Below are positions 63,233-64,000 of a stretch of DNA of 64,000 nt, piece after piece (within the stretch, counting starts at the first letter, position 1; every line of letters begins with the position of its first letter). Location of the stretch: contig CP065006.1 in assembly GCA_016699695.1 (NCBI GenBank), positions 620,001-684,000 of the forward strand, written 5' to 3'. Source of the DNA: Bacteroidota bacterium (GTDB lineage Bacteria; Bacteroidota; Bacteroidia; Bacteroidales; UBA10428). Made by a program: the position numbers and the translations under genes. The notes below the pieces were generated by a model, which was not told the origin of the DNA, ran no database searches, and saw only the letters and a program-made list of their open reading frames with translations.

Positions 63233-63255
63233 TCTGCAGATGGATTAATAATAAA

Positions 63256-63549
63256 ATGAGAGTCATTGCAAAAAAGATACTTCGAGATTTCTGGGCAAAG
63301 CATGCGGATTCAGAAGATCAGTTAAAAACTTGGTATAAAGAAGCAAGCAAAGCAAATTGGACAAGTCCGACTGACATTAAAAATGAGTATCCGAAAGCGA
63401 GTATTTTAAGAGCTGGACGAGTGGTTTTTAACATTTGTGGCAATAAGTACAGATTGATTACACATATCAACTATTTGAGACAATGGATTTTTATTCGGTT
63501 TATTGGCACACATGATGATTATGATAAAATTGATGCAGAAAAAATTTGA
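63256..63549 (+). CDS. higB: HigB-type mRNA interferase toxin
   Basis: 97 residues of the HigB_toxin family: RVIAKKILRDFWAKHADSED, LKTWYKEASKANWTSP and the C-terminal YRLITHINYLRQWIFIRFIGTHDDYDKI. It is a RelE-superfamily ribosome-dependent mRNA interferase. Toxin-first order is the usual arrangement in hig loci. The antitoxin follows with its ATG 5 nt after the toxin stop. Confidence 0.93.
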   Translation: MRVIAKKILRDFWAKHADSEDQLKTWYKEASKANWTSPTDIKNEYPKASILRAGRVVFNICGNKYRLITHINYLRQWIFIRFIGTHDDYDKIDAEKI

Positions 63550-63554
63550 ATGCT

Positions 63555-63911
63555 ATGGATATTAAAGTGATTAAAACAGAAGAGGATTATCAACAAGCAA
63601 TAGACAGACTTGAGGTGATTTTTGACGCTCCAATTGATTCACCCGAAGGAGACGAAGCAGAGATACTTAGTATTTTGATTGAGAAATTTGAAGATGTGCA
63701 TTATCCGATAGGACCACCCGACCCGATTGAGGCGATAAAGTTTCGCATGGAGCAAATGGATATGAAAAAAGGTGATTTGGCCGAGATTATTGGATATAAA
63801 AGTCGTGTTTCGGAGATTTTTAGTAAAAAAAGAAAATTGACATTGGATATGATTCGTCGATTGCATGATAAGCTTAAAATTCCATATGAAACATTAATTG
63901 CTGATTATTAA
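63555..63911 (+). CDS. higA: HigA-type antitoxin with HTH domain
   Basis: 118 residues from the ATG at 63555; a TTG at 63546 overlapping higB would add three residues. The N-terminal about 60 residues are acidic and helical, and the C-terminal part is a Xre-type HTH (MDMKKGDLAEIIGYKSRVSE, SKKRKLTLDMIRRLHDKL). It neutralises HigB and represses the operon. The downstream sequence holds another cassette-boundary-like motif. Confidence 0.93.
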   Translation: MDIKVIKTEEDYQQAIDRLEVIFDAPIDSPEGDEAEILSILIEKFEDVHYPIGPPDPIEAIKFRMEQMDMKKGDLAEIIGYKSRVSEIFSKKRKLTLDMIRRLHDKLKIPYETLIADY

Positions 63912-63925
63912 TAGGTACATTTTAC

Positions 63926-63958
63926 TAACACATGTTAGAGTTCATTAGGATTTCAGAG
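63926..63958. repeat. Cassette-boundary-like motif after higBA
   Basis: The stretch AACACATGTTAGAGTTCATT followed by AGGATTTCAG resembles the left parts of the 55833 and 57669 repeats (TAGTGCATAAGGGTTTCAG and TAGTGCATGAGGGTTTAGC). It begins 15 nt after the higA stop and runs into the window end. Confidence 0.4.
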
Positions 63959-64000
63959 GTAAGCGAGTCCCAATATACATCGGGATGGTTCGTAAAAAAA

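Overview
The window is chromosomal DNA of a Bacteroidota bacterium, most likely from the Bacteroidales/Marinilabiliales side. The evidence is a SusC/SusD pair, a hybrid two-component regulator with a beta-propeller sensor and AraC output, many lipoproteins with Bacteroidota-type lipoboxes, a type IX secretion C-terminal domain, and a PorE-like outer-membrane protein. No rRNA or tRNA gene was recognised.

Layout. (1) 1-12.5 kb, A/T-rich: the 3' part of a hybrid two-component system, then two secreted lipoproteins and a C10 (streptopain-like) protease with seven FN3-like repeats and a T9SS sorting domain. The two lipoprotein genes share a duplicated upstream region with 21-bp-spaced direct repeats. 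(2) 12.5-40.1 kb: one long plus-strand polysaccharide utilisation locus (PUL): SusC, SusD, LamG surface lipoprotein, two GH144-type lipoproteins, a large unassigned (alpha/alpha)6 enzyme, a GPH-type MFS permease with a large insert, GH35, GH94, GH3, a membrane-anchored propeller/LuxR-type regulator and an SSS symporter. GH144 plus a ~1,110-residue GH94 plus GH3 points to beta-1,2-glucan (sophoro-oligosaccharide) as substrate. (3) 40.4-53.7 kb: housekeeping and envelope genes: alpha/beta hydrolase, ABCG-like transporter, ClpB, STAS and Hpt proteins, TPR protein, PorE-like protein, DUF2892 protein, a second SSS symporter. (4) 54.2-57.7 kb: an A/T-rich accessory block of unrelated genes (GIY-YIG protein, small membrane protein, esterase-CBM20 fusion) bounded by attC-like or cassette-like inverted repeats. 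(5) 57.7-64 kb: GH16 lipoprotein, YbaK-type deacylase, a small conserved protein, an exported nickel superoxide dismutase, a 7TM-SpoIIE phosphatase, cytidine deaminase and a HigBA toxin-antitoxin pair followed by another copy of the cassette-boundary motif.

Proposed working of the PUL (inference from families and signal peptides): glucan is bound by SusD and the LamG protein, cut at the surface by the first GH144, imported by SusC, trimmed in the periplasm by the second GH144, the (alpha/alpha)6 enzyme and GH3, moved across the inner membrane by the MFS and SSS carriers, and finished in the cytoplasm by GH94 phosphorolysis with GH35 acting on the same oligosaccharides. The substrate assignment rests on family recognition by eye and was not tested by database search.
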